DNA of 10,096 nucleotides from Bacillota bacterium (GCA_016302925.1 JAEDMR010000065.1:1-10096), one strand, 5' to 3'. Counted from the stretch's first letter, positions 1 to 6,903 are shown. Notes: generated by a model from the sequence alone, not told the origin. A program made the numbers and translations.

Positions 1-1373
1 CTGCCCTCTTCCCGGACTTTCTCCATGGCACGGACGATGTCCGCGATGATGGCTTCCGGCTTTTCCTTCCTCGGATTATCCGAGGTGACGATAACCCGGT
101 CCGCCAGCTCCGCAGCAGCCCTTCCCATTTCTTTTCTCCGGTTTCTGTCTCGATTGCCCCCGCAGCCGAATACCACGATGAGCTGCCGCGGCCCATAAAC
201 TCTGAGATCCCGCAGCAGCTGGCGCAGCGCCAGCCCGTTATGGGCGTAATCCACCAGAACACAGGTCTTTCCTCCCGTATCCACCGGTTCCACCCGGCCA
301 GGCACACGAACCTTTTTCAGGGCTTCCTCTATGACTGCCCACCCGATGCCGCAGGATCTGGCTGCCGCCGCTGCACCGGCAGCATTAAAGGCCTGAAAGC
401 GTCCCGGAAGCCCCAGCGACAGCTTCCGCTCCGTCTGAGAACGCCGCTCCTCCAGAAGGAAGGAAGTGCCCAGACCGGTTTCATCTCCGGTCAGCTGCAG
501 ATGGCTGCACCGAAAATCGGATCCGGCCTGCTGCCCGAAGGAAAGAACCCTCCGGGGCAGGATGTCTCTGCGCTCCGTTTCCCGCTGCCTTGCTTCCTTC
601 TGCCTTTCCTCCAGCAGCTCCCGCCAGGCAGGAACATCTTCCTGAATGACGGCTGTCCTGCACTGGGAAAAGAGGGTGCTCTTCCAGTATGCGTATTCTT
701 CGAAGCTTTCATGCTCCCCCGGTCCGATGTGATCCGGACTCAGGTTGGTGAAAATCCCCAGATCAAAAGGTACGCCGCAGACCCTGCTCTGCATCAGACC
801 CTGGCTGGACACCTCCATGACCACTGCCCGACAGCCGCCGTCGGCCATCTGCCGGCACCAGCGCTGCACATCCAGTGACTGGGGCGTCGTCCGTTCCGCC
901 TCCTGAAAATGGCCTTCCCAGCCGTTTTCCACGGTACCGATGAGACCGGTGCGGATTCCTGCTTCCTCCAAAATGGCACGAAGCATGTAGGCGGTGCTGG
1001 TCTTTCCCTTGGTGCCTGTCACAGCCACCGTAAACAGACTGTCACAGGGATTGCCGTAAAACCGGCTGCTCATGAGAGCAAGGGCCTTTCTCACGTCCTC
1101 CACCAGGAGAACCGTAGGAGGCCTGCTCTGCGGATTTTGCGGGGACTCCGTGGAATCCAAAAAGAGAGATTCCTGGACGAGAAACACCTCCGCACCCTTT
1201 TCCTGCGCCGCCTGCACATAGGCCAGCCCGTTCTTTTCCGATCCGGGGATGGCGAAAAATGCTGACCCGGCTTCGGCTTCCTCTGAAAAGTAAATCAGCG
1301 AGTTCACGTCTTTTTCCATGGTACCCTGCAGCAGCGTATACTGCAGGCCTTCGGTCAAAGCAGCAAGCTTCAT
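1..1373 (-). CDS. murE: MurE-type UDP-MurNAc-tripeptide synthetase (3' end cut off by the window edge)
   Basis: Cytoplasmic Mur ligase that adds the third stem-peptide amino acid to UDP-MurNAc-L-Ala-D-Glu, using ATP. 457 codons are visible and the C-terminus lies beyond base 1. Seen: ATP loop TGTKGKT (119-125), MEVSSQG (186-192), DHIGPGEH (214-221), the lysine expected to be carbamylated (K231), VDYAHN (374-379), GGNRDRNRR (405-413) and DNPR (432-435). In characterised MurE enzymes DNPR goes with meso-diaminopimelate as substrate. Odd points: Lys replaces the usual Asn in the P-loop, and the N-terminal DSR motif that touches the UDP moiety reads F29-S30-E31. The TGTKGKT/DHIGP form is, as I recall it, the one found in Lachnospiraceae. 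The ATG at 1373 has AAGGAAA 7-8 nt upstream and lies 44 nt after the PBP gene. A role as a divergent MurE paralogue cannot be excluded. Confidence 0.9.
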   Translation of the reverse strand, partial: MKLAALTEGLQYTLLQGTMEKDVNSLIYFSEEAEAGSAFFAIPGSEKNGLAYVQAAQEKGAEVFLVQESLFLDSTESPQNPQSRPPTVLLVEDVRKALALMSSRFYGNPCDSLFTVAVTGTKGKTSTAYMLRAILEEAGIRTGLIGTVENGWEGHFQEAERTTPQSLDVQRWCRQMADGGCRAVVMEVSSQGLMQSRVCGVPFDLGIFTNLSPDHIGPGEHESFEEYAYWKSTLFSQCRTAVIQEDVPAWRELLEERQKEARQRETERRDILPRRVLSFGQQAGSDFRCSHLQLTGDETGLGTSFLLEERRSQTERKLSLGLPGRFQAFNAAGAAAAARSCGIGWAVIEEALKKVRVPGRVEPVDTGGKTCVLVDYAHNGLALRQLLRDLRVYGPRQLIVVFGCGGNRDRNRRKEMGRAAAELADRVIVTSDNPRKEKPEAIIADIVRAMEKVREEG

Positions 1374-1417
1374 AATCGATTTCCTTTCTCAGGGCTTTCA
1401 TATTCTTTTCTTTCAGA

Positions 1418-3424
1418 TTATTCTTTATATACATAAACCACGGAATTGCGCTTCACCTTGGTGCCGGCCTTCGGATACTGGGCCGCAACGATGAAGTTGT
1501 CGTCATCTTTTGTATTTTTCGGACGGCTGTATTTCAGTTCCTTGCCGCCGATCATGCCGACCGCTTCACTGAATTCCTTTCCGACCACATCGGGAACCAC
1601 CGTATAATTTCCGTCGATGGCCGCCTGCTCTTCTTCCGTGTACTCCGGTTCCACACCCAGATACCGCAGGGTGTCCTGCAGCACGGATTTTGCCACCGGC
1701 GCAGCCACCTGGGACCCGTAGAAGGCGCCCTTCGGACTGTCTACGACCACCAGAATGGACACCTGCGGATCCTCCATCGGCGCCATGCCCACGAAGGAGG
1801 AATAGTAGTAGCTGCCGTATTTGCCGGTGCCCACATCCACCTTGTTGGCCGTGCCCGTCTTACCGCCGACCCGGTATCCGCTGATTTTGGCATTTCCGCC
1901 GCCGCCTTCGGCAACCACGTATTCCATCATGTCCCGCATTTCCCGGGCGGTTTTCGAGGACAGCACCTTGCGGACCACCGTCGTATCGAATTCCTTCACC
2001 ACGTTTCCCTCGGAATCGGTCAGGGCCTTCACATACCGCGGCTGCAGCAGATCGCCGCCGTTTCCGATGGCATTGATGGCAGTCAGCAGCTGAATCGGCG
2101 TCACGGAGATACTCTGCCCGTAGCCCATGGTGGCCAGTTCCACCGGCCCTACATCTTTCAGGGCATACATGATGGAGCTGGTTTCGCCCGGATAATCCAC
2201 ACCGGTTTTGTCCGTGATTCCATACAGATTCAGATATTTATAGAACGCCGTCTTGCCCATTTTCGTCGCAATCTTGGCATGGGCCGGGTTGCAGGAATTC
2301 CCCACCGCCTCCTTGACGGTCTGCGTTCCGTGGTCCCTAGCGCTCCAGCAGTGCAGGTTGATCCCTGCGATATTTACATACGTGTTGCAGCTGAAGGTAT
2401 CCGACGTGGTGATGGCACGGTCCTCCAGAGCAGAGGATACCGTGATCAGCTTAAAAGTGGAACCCGGTTCGTAGGTATCGCTGACGATCGGGTTTCTCCA
2501 GAGCTTGAACAGGTACTTGTTCTGCTCTTCCGTGGTGAGCTTTTCGAATTCCTCCAGTTTCTCTTCATCGTCCGGCTGGGTGGCATTATTGGGGTCGAAG
2601 CCCGGAGACACCACGCTGGCCAGGATCTCACCCGTGTTTGGATTCATCACCAGGCACATGATCCGGTCGGCTTTGGTCTTTTCCATACCTTCCGCCACGG
2701 CCTTTTCCGCATAGTACTGGATGGCTTCATCGATGGTCATGACCACATTGAGGCCGTCCTGTGCTTCGTGATATTCCTCAGAACCGTCCACCAGCTCGTT
2801 TCCGGCTACGTCGATGTTCCGTACCCACCGGCCGGATATGCCGCTGAGATACTGATCGTACTCCAGCTCGATGCCGGTACGCCCCGTGTTGTCGTCCGTG
2901 ACGCTGCCCAGTACCTGAGATGCGAAGTTGCCGAGGGAGTAATACCTGCGGGTGTCCTCCGAGATCTCCACGCCGGAAAGCTTCAGCGCCCGTACCTGGT
3001 CGGATGCCTCCTTATCCAGATATTTGGCCACCTTGACCAGAGCCTGTTCCCGGGTAATGAGGCTGCGGACCTTCTCCGTTTCCTGCCCGGTGACTTCCGC
3101 CAGCTTTTCGGCGATTTCCGTCACCTTTTCGTCGGACAGGCTGTTTCCCTCCTTATCCTTCAGCAGCTGGGCCGGCCGGACCCATACGGAATAGCAGGTG
3201 ATGCTGCTGGCCAGTTCCTTGCCGCTTCGATCATAGATGGTTCCACGCTTGGCGGCGATGGGCACATCCTGGGTCTGCTGTTGCTGCGCACGTTCTGTCA
3301 GCTCCTCGGCCCGCACGATCTGATGCCAGCCCACCCGGAAGGTAAGCACGATCAGAAGCAGACTGAGCAGCACGAACCCCAGTGCAATTCTCTTTTTCTG
3401 TTTTACCGATACCGTCTTTTTCAT
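1418..3424 (-). CDS. spoVD: Class B penicillin-binding protein, SpoVD/FtsI type, with one PASTA domain
   Basis: Membrane-anchored D,D-transpeptidase that cross-links peptidoglycan at the septum (FtsI/PBP2B role) or in the spore cortex (SpoVD role). It has 668 residues: a short basic N-terminus, one membrane segment (about 13-30), a dimerisation/pedestal domain starting with RGTIYDRSG (60-68), then the transpeptidase domain with STFK (catalytic S322, K325), SCN (377-379) and KTG (542-544). A single PASTA domain occupies about 607-667 (VVPDVVGK...). One PASTA and this length resemble SpoVD of Bacillus subtilis more than PBP2B, which has two, but in Clostridia the dcw-located copy may serve vegetative division. 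The symbol is therefore a family label only. The ATG at 3424 has AAGGGG a few nucleotides upstream. A terminator-like hairpin ends about 10 nt before that site. All catalytic motifs are intact. Confidence 0.93.
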   Translation of the reverse strand: MKKTVSVKQKKRIALGFVLLSLLLIVLTFRVGWHQIVRAEELTERAQQQQTQDVPIAAKRGTIYDRSGKELASSITCYSVWVRPAQLLKDKEGNSLSDEKVTEIAEKLAEVTGQETEKVRSLITREQALVKVAKYLDKEASDQVRALKLSGVEISEDTRRYYSLGNFASQVLGSVTDDNTGRTGIELEYDQYLSGISGRWVRNIDVAGNELVDGSEEYHEAQDGLNVVMTIDEAIQYYAEKAVAEGMEKTKADRIMCLVMNPNTGEILASVVSPGFDPNNATQPDDEEKLEEFEKLTTEEQNKYLFKLWRNPIVSDTYEPGSTFKLITVSSALEDRAITTSDTFSCNTYVNIAGINLHCWSARDHGTQTVKEAVGNSCNPAHAKIATKMGKTAFYKYLNLYGITDKTGVDYPGETSSIMYALKDVGPVELATMGYGQSISVTPIQLLTAINAIGNGGDLLQPRYVKALTDSEGNVVKEFDTTVVRKVLSSKTAREMRDMMEYVVAEGGGGNAKISGYRVGGKTGTANKVDVGTGKYGSYYYSSFVGMAPMEDPQVSILVVVDSPKGAFYGSQVAAPVAKSVLQDTLRYLGVEPEYTEEEQAAIDGNYTVVPDVVGKEFSEAVGMIGGKELKYSRPKNTKDDDNFIVAAQYPKAGTKVKRNSVVYVYKE

Positions 3425-3441
3425 ATTTCCCCTTCGATGAT

Positions 3442-3482
3442 AAAAAGCCAGACCACGAATTTGCTATGTAGTTGTCTGGCTT
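3442..3482 (-). terminator. Terminator-like hairpin inside the dcw operon, just before the PBP gene
   Basis: On the minus strand a perfect 9-bp stem, AAGCCAGAC (3482-3474) with GTCTGGCTT (3453-3445), encloses a 20-nt loop. The stem can be extended by two pairs past one mismatch. It runs directly into a T tract (TTTTTA, 3446-3441), the form of an intrinsic terminator. It lies between ftsL and the PBP gene, ending just upstream of the PBP ribosome binding site. It could act as a partial terminator or attenuator. Activity is inferred from structure only. Confidence 0.55.
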
Positions 3483-3509
3483 CTGTGTTTTTATGAAATT
3501 ATTTCGCCC

Positions 3510-3559
3510 TGTCCGGCGACCCGGAGTTTCGGGCACATTGCCGGATGCTCCACCGGACA
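3510..3559 (-). other. Potential structured RNA segment between ftsL and the PBP gene
   Basis: An inverted repeat, TGTCCGG (3559-3553 on the minus strand) with CCGGACA (3516-3510), encloses a smaller CCCG...CGGG hairpin. It begins directly after the ftsL stop codon and precedes the terminator-like hairpin at 3442-3482. Together the two structures fill most of the 137-nt gap, which is long for this operon. It may be a leader that affects read-through, or simply a stable 3' hairpin for the ftsL segment. No known riboswitch family was recognised. Confidence 0.3.
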
Positions 3560-3561
3560 TG

Positions 3562-4062
3562 TCACTGCGCATAGGCTTTCTGGCGGATCAGCTGTGAGAA
3601 ATTATCCGCCAGCCTGGCATTTTCTTCAATGTAGATGCACTGGCTGCTTTTCGGGTACCGCATGTTCAGGTTCTTCATGGCATAGGATTCGACCTGCTCG
3701 ATGCTGGTACTCTGATCGATCTTCATGTTCAGCACATCGATCTCGTCTTCCAGGCTCATGTTTGCCTTCGTCAGGCTGTTGATTCTGCACTGGATGTTGG
3801 CCGCATAGGCATTCAGCACCAGGATGCCGATCAGAAGCACTGCCACGAAGACCGCCACGAAAATCAGCTGCCGCAGTTCACTTGCCGTCAGGCTCTGCTG
3901 CTTCTTTTCCGTCTGCGGTTCCGGCTTCGGCCGTTCTCTGGTCCGTCTGACTCTCCCGTCCTCCTGCTCCCATCCCGGGTACACAGGGACGAATTCCCGG
4001 CTCATCCGGGCGCCATAGGTATATTCAAATTGATCTTCACGGGCTCTCTCTGTCACTGCCAT
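3562..4062 (-). CDS. ftsL: FtsL-like septum-formation membrane protein
   Basis: Small bitopic divisome protein expected to work with FtsB/DivIC and DivIB/FtsQ to hold and activate the septal synthase and PBP. It has 166 residues: a charged, proline-containing cytoplasmic N-terminus (1-62), one membrane helix (about 65-86, LIFVAVFVAVLLIGILVLNAYA) and a short coiled coil (about 88-117). A further extracellular tail follows, beginning with the conserved-looking YAMKNLNMRYP segment (127-137). Sequence conservation in FtsL is low. The call rests on the topology (one TM followed by a heptad-like region) and on the position between rsmH and the PBP gene, where ftsL normally sits. The ATG at 4062 is preceded by GAGGAG at 6-7 nt spacing. 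The gap to rsmH is 76 nt. Confidence 0.82.
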   Translation of the reverse strand: MAVTERAREDQFEYTYGARMSREFVPVYPGWEQEDGRVRRTRERPKPEPQTEKKQQSLTASELRQLIFVAVFVAVLLIGILVLNAYAANIQCRINSLTKANMSLEDEIDVLNMKIDQSTSIEQVESYAMKNLNMRYPKSSQCIYIEENARLADNFSQLIRQKAYAQ

Positions 4063-4138
4063 GATTTTCTCCTCAAAATTTTTTCTCTCGGTGTGTATTC
4101 CTTCTTTTTACGCTTTCTTTTCTGCTGGTTCTTTTCCT

Positions 4139-5086
4139 CTATTTCTGCGGCGTCAGCTTTTCGGCAACGCGCAGCTTGGCGCTTCTTGCCCTCGGATTGG
4201 CTTCCAGTTCCTCCGGCGATGGCAGGATCGGCTTTCCCGTGATCTTTCGGATATCCGGTTTCTTTCCACACACACAGACCGGAAATTCCTTCGGACAGGT
4301 ACACGGGTTCATACGTCTGGCGATGATGTCCTTCACGATCCGGTCCTCCAGGGAATGGAAGGTGATGACGCAGAGCCTGCCGCCCGGTGCCAGCACGTCG
4401 CAGAATGCTTCGATGGCACGTTCCAGCTGTCCCAGCTCGTCGTTGACCTCAATCCGGATGGCCTGGAAGGTTCGCTTGGCCGGATGGGGTCCATCCCGCC
4501 TGGCCGCTGCCGGTATGGCCGCCTTGATGGCGTCCACCAGTTCAAAGGTGGTTTCCAGCGGCTTATCCTTTCTGCGCTTCACGATAAACTGGGCGATTCT
4601 GGATGCCCACCGCTCTTCCCCGTATCGGGAAATGATTTCCCCCAGTTCTTTTTCGCTGTATCCGTTCACCACATCGTATGCGGTAAATTCATCCTGCTGG
4701 TTCATCCGCATATCCAGCGGTGCGTCCTGCATGTATGAGAAGCCTCTCTCCGGGTTATCCAGCTGAAAGGAGGAAACCCCCAGATCCAGCAGTGCGCCGT
4801 CAATCTGCTCGATTTCCAGTTCTTCCAGCACCTGCTTGATGTCGGAATAGTTGCTCTGGACGAATTCCTTCCGGCACGGATAGCCTTCCAGCCGGCTGCG
4901 AGCCGCCCGGTGGGCATCTTCGTCCCGGTCGATGCCGATGAACAGACCGTTCTGTCCCAGCCTGCCGCAGATGCCGCTGCTGTGGCCGCCGCCGCCCATG
5001 GTGCCGTCCACATAAATTCCGTCTTCTCTTATGTTCAGTCCTTCCATGCACTCGTCGAAGAGGACTGAGGTATGTCTGAATTCCAT
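4139..5086 (-). CDS. rsmH: 16S rRNA (cytosine-1402-N4)-methyltransferase RsmH
   Basis: S-adenosylmethionine-dependent enzyme that methylates N4 of C1402 in 16S rRNA at the ribosomal P site; formerly MraW. The 315-residue length is normal. Family motifs are complete: HTSVLFDE (5-12), the SAM-binding DGTMGGGGHS (28-36 region), IGIDRD (50-55), DLGVSSFQLD (101-110), RTFQAIRIEVNDEL (205-218), ITFHSLEDR (241-249) and the C-terminal RSAKLRV (301-307). Near the C-terminus four cysteines form CTC-x6-CVC (C262, C264, C271, C273), a possible metal-binding knuckle that I recall from clostridial RsmH proteins. The start codon lies 12 nt past the mraZ stop, so translation is probably coupled. Confidence 0.97.
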   Translation of the reverse strand: MEFRHTSVLFDECMEGLNIREDGIYVDGTMGGGGHSSGICGRLGQNGLFIGIDRDEDAHRAARSRLEGYPCRKEFVQSNYSDIKQVLEELEIEQIDGALLDLGVSSFQLDNPERGFSYMQDAPLDMRMNQQDEFTAYDVVNGYSEKELGEIISRYGEERWASRIAQFIVKRRKDKPLETTFELVDAIKAAIPAAARRDGPHPAKRTFQAIRIEVNDELGQLERAIEAFCDVLAPGGRLCVITFHSLEDRIVKDIIARRMNPCTCPKEFPVCVCGKKPDIRKITGKPILPSPEELEANPRARSAKLRVAEKLTPQK

Positions 5087-5094
5087 GTCTCCTT

Positions 5095-5100
5095 CCTCCT
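5095..5100 (-). promoter_or_regulatory. rsmH ribosome binding site overlapping the mraZ stop codon
   Basis: A perfect AGGAGG on the minus strand ends 8 nt before the rsmH ATG (5086). Its first two bases are the last two of the mraZ TAG stop codon (5101-5099). Ribosomes finishing mraZ would stop on the rsmH Shine-Dalgarno site, an arrangement that favours translational coupling. It also fixes the rsmH start. Confidence 0.85.
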
Positions 5101-5530
5101 AGAAATTGTATTCCTTCAGTGCGCTGGCGAACTCTTCTTTATCCATCTTGCTGTCGTTCTCCGGAGAATCCCACAGCTGGCGGCTCCAGACCTCAATCTT
5201 GGACATGGCGCCCATGGTCACCAGATCCCGGTCGATTTGTGCATAGGTCTTCAGTTCCTGCGGAATGACGATGCGGCCCTGCTTATCCAGTTCGCATTCC
5301 ACCGCATTTCCGCAGAAGTGGCGGATAAATGCACGGACCTTCGGATCCGATTCCGGCATGTGGGAGATCTTCTCCATCTGTTTCTCCCAGCTCGACATGG
5401 TATAAATGTTCAGGCAGGTATCCAGTCCCTTGGTCATGACGCACCGGTTCCCCAGCTCCGCCCGCAGACGGGAAGGAACGATGAGCCGGTTCTTATCATC
5501 TATGGAATTGTATGTGGTTCCCATAAACAT
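5099..5530 (-). CDS. mraZ: Transcriptional regulator MraZ
   Basis: DNA-binding protein of the dcw cluster, first gene of this operon. In Escherichia coli it represses its own promoter by binding repeated sites upstream. It has 143 residues, the usual length, with two SpoVT/AbrB-type half-domains: DDKNRLIVPSRLR (11-23) and LDKQGRIVIPQEL (81-93). The N-terminus MFMG is the conserved family start, which supports ATG 5530 over the internal ATG at 5524. A G-rich stretch (GGGGGA) 8 nt upstream may serve as a modest ribosome binding site. Three evenly spaced GTGG repeats in its promoter are the probable target of the protein itself. Confidence 0.97.
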   Translation of the reverse strand: MFMGTTYNSIDDKNRLIVPSRLRAELGNRCVMTKGLDTCLNIYTMSSWEKQMEKISHMPESDPKVRAFIRHFCGNAVECELDKQGRIVIPQELKTYAQIDRDLVTMGAMSKIEVWSRQLWDSPENDSKMDKEEFASALKEYNF

Positions 5531-5563
5531 AGAGACAGTCCCCCAACCTAAGTTATACTATCT

Positions 5564-5587
5564 CCACTATACACCACATCAGCCCAC
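5564..5587 (-). promoter_or_regulatory. Predicted MraZ operator: three GTGG repeats at 10-bp spacing
   Basis: On the minus strand GTGG occurs at 5587-5584, 5577-5574 and 5567-5564, each exactly one helical turn from the next. The first repeat has the context AAAAGTGGGC. Known MraZ sites are short G-rich direct repeats (TGGGN separated by 5 nt in E. coli, AAAGTG-like repeats in mycoplasmas), and this array fits that plan. It occupies the spacer and -10 element of the mraZ promoter, so bound MraZ would block RNA polymerase. Binding itself is inferred. Confidence 0.7.
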
Positions 5588-5594
5588 TTTTCAA
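5566..5594 (-). promoter_or_regulatory. Sigma-A-type promoter of the mraZ/dcw operon
   Basis: On the minus strand TTGAAA (5594-5589) and TATAGT (5571-5566) are separated by exactly 17 bp. Each differs from the consensus TTGACA/TATAAT at one position. Transcription would start near 5559, leaving a leader of roughly 30 nt before the mraZ ATG at 5530. Confidence 0.75.
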
Positions 5595-5623
5595 GATTTT
5601 TTGGTGTCTTTTTGATATTTTTT

Positions 5624-5652
5624 CACCACCAAAATCTGGAACGCATAGAATA
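5624..5652 (+). promoter_or_regulatory. Possible sigma-K (mother-cell) promoter of the cysteine-rich gene
   Basis: CACC (5624-5627), 16 bp, then CATAGAATA (5644-5652) matches the Bacillus sigma-K pattern mACm-N16/17-CATAnnnTA. No convincing sigma-A pair was found in the same place; TTGATA at 5612 has no -10 partner at normal spacing. A start site near 5659 would put the upstream ATG at 5661 almost at the first base of the mRNA. That supports the start at 5685. The motif is short and could occur by chance. Confidence 0.4.
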
Positions 5653-5684
5653 AGATAAGAATGAAAGAAATGAGGTTCTTATTT

Positions 5685-6782
5685 ATGAGAAACAATCAAA
5701 CCACTGCCGGAAGACGTGACATCTCCCCCGGCAGCAATGTGGTATATCTGAACAAAGTCTTCTTCGATGACACGAATACCTCCTGTCCCATTCTCTTTAA
5801 TCTGACCACCCTCCCGGAAGCCTTCACGCGGCAGATCACCTTCAGCCCGCTGCAGGACCGGTGCGGCTGTGATGAAAGAGACAGGGACCGGGGCTGCGGC
5901 TGTGACTGCGGAAGCTGCGGATGCGGATGCGGAAGCTGCGGGTGCTGCGACTTTACCCTGACGGAAGACACCACCTTCCAGGTGGAAAATTCACGCATTA
6001 CCGTAACCGGCTTCGCCCTGAGCCCGTCCGCCCGATTCGACGCCGGCGATGTGACCATCGACGGATTTCCGGTGACAGAGCTGAATCTGATCAACGGTCA
6101 GTATGTGGCAGATCTTTCCGGAATTATGGATGAGATCACCCGCTGCCCGGACCGAAAGGAGCGCCGTTCCTGCAGCTGTCATTCCGACGACCGCTGCCGC
6201 ATGGACTGTGACAATGACGGACACTTTTTCCTGGCACAGGTGCCGGGTCCGTGGATCCTGTCTGCAGCCATCATCCTGGAGGGAACCGCCTCCAACGGCT
6301 CCAGAACCTGTCATTTCCGGGCCTGCTTCAAAACCCGTCTGGGTTCCGGCATCTCCGGCATCACCATTCCGGGCAGCGACAACTTCGCCATAAACTGCGT
6401 GGAAATTCCTTGCCAGGCTGCCGGCATCTCTCCGACCCTGGTCTTCGACTTCGATGCCTGTGCTTCCCTGCTGAATCCGCGGCTTACCGCAGTCTGCACG
6501 GAAGATGCCTGCACCCTCCGTCTCAATGCCACACTGGTTCTGACGCCGGATATTCGTCTGCAGGTGACCCGTCCGGCACGTTTCATGATCAATGCAAGGG
6601 AAATCGAACTCCGGTGCGACAACGTCGGACAGTGTGACCCATGCCTGGAGGACTGCTGCTGTGACCATGAAGAAAGCGAAGCGACCCGTCCGGCGGCAGA
6701 CTGCAATGACCATGGCTGCAGTACATGCAATGCCTGGGCTCCGGCCTGTCAGTGCTGTGACACCAACGGCTATACCTTCTGA
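5685..6782 (+). CDS. Cysteine-rich protein of unknown function, candidate spore-surface protein
   Basis: I do not recognise a named family. The 365 residues contain 36 cysteines, mostly in three clusters: residues 60-88, a dense Gly-Cys run with CGC and SCGC steps; 154-175; and 311-358, which contains CCC and CCD. Between them lie stretches rich in alternating hydrophobic and Thr/Asp residues (about 89-150 and 181-310) that look like beta-structure. There is no signal peptide or membrane helix, so the protein is probably made in the cytoplasm. Cysteine-rich, signal-less proteins with a sigma-K-like promoter fit spore coat or exosporium proteins, but metal binding is an equal alternative. ATG 5685 was chosen because GAGG (5672-5675) lies 9 nt upstream; in-frame ATGs at 5661 and 5670 lack a good site. 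It diverges from mraZ. No U-tract terminator on its own strand was seen downstream. Confidence 0.75.
   Translation: MRNNQTTAGRRDISPGSNVVYLNKVFFDDTNTSCPILFNLTTLPEAFTRQITFSPLQDRCGCDERDRDRGCGCDCGSCGCGCGSCGCCDFTLTEDTTFQVENSRITVTGFALSPSARFDAGDVTIDGFPVTELNLINGQYVADLSGIMDEITRCPDRKERRSCSCHSDDRCRMDCDNDGHFFLAQVPGPWILSAAIILEGTASNGSRTCHFRACFKTRLGSGISGITIPGSDNFAINCVEIPCQAAGISPTLVFDFDACASLLNPRLTAVCTEDACTLRLNATLVLTPDIRLQVTRPARFMINAREIELRCDNVGQCDPCLEDCCCDHEESEATRPAADCNDHGCSTCNAWAPACQCCDTNGYTF
5907..5941 (+). repeat. Short direct repeat coding for the Gly-Cys run
   Basis: The 14-mer TGCGGAAGCTGCGG occurs at 5907-5920 and again at 5928-5941, a 21-bp (7-codon) period, inside a wider TGCGG-rich stretch (about 5892-5948). 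It encodes the alternating Cys-Gly run of the cysteine-rich protein. In-frame slippage here would change the number of cysteines without breaking the gene. Confidence 0.7.
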
Positions 6783-6792
6783 AAAAGAGCAT

Positions 6793-6818
6793 AAAAAAAC
6801 CCCGCTGCCATAGCGGGG
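6793..6818 (-). terminator. Intrinsic terminator of the small minus-strand gene
   Basis: On the minus strand CCCCGCT (6818-6812) pairs with AGCGGGG (6806-6800) around a 5-nt loop, followed by seven T residues (6799-6793). This is a textbook intrinsic terminator for transcription coming leftward from the gene at 6901-7119. On the plus strand the hairpin has no T tract after it, so it is a poor terminator for the cysteine-rich gene. Confidence 0.85.
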
Positions 6819-6864
6819 CCTACATACCGACCGGTTCCATCCTGATACAACCTGATTCATAAAA

Positions 6865-6903
6865 TGAGTCGGAATCACCGGAAAATCGTATCCGACCGAC
6901 TCA
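6865..6903 (-). other. Hairpin overlapping the stop codon of the small membrane protein gene
   Basis: TGAGTCGG (minus 6903-6896) and CCGACTCA (6872-6865) form a perfect 8-bp stem around a 23-nt loop. The stem begins with the TGA stop codon of the minus-strand gene and is followed by TTTTAT. It could be a weak first terminator ahead of the strong one at 6793-6818, or a 3' stabilising hairpin. Confidence 0.45.

Noticed and set aside
240..878. 212-codon plus-strand frame opposite murE
   Set aside because: It is antisense to an intact MurE reading frame with clear motifs and has no independent support.
2279..3496. Long open frame (405 codons) on the plus strand, antisense to the PBP gene
   Set aside because: The minus-strand PBP has all catalytic motifs. 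Long antisense frames are expected in GC-rich coding DNA, and this one has no recognisable domain.
3231..3572. Minus-strand frame of 113 codons spanning the ftsL-PBP gap
   Set aside because: It overlaps the PBP start by almost 200 nt in another frame, shows no domain and has no ribosome binding site. The gap is better explained by hairpins.
4053..4304. Lys/Arg-rich minus-strand frame across the rsmH-ftsL junction
   Set aside because: Most of it is an alternative frame of rsmH. The basic tail arises from the A-rich gap that holds the ftsL ribosome binding site.
5599..5633. TTTTGGTG...CACCAAAA inverted repeat in the mraZ/cysteine-rich divergent region
   Set aside because: The arms are short, AT-rich and imperfectly placed relative to both promoters. 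It could be chance in a T-rich stretch.
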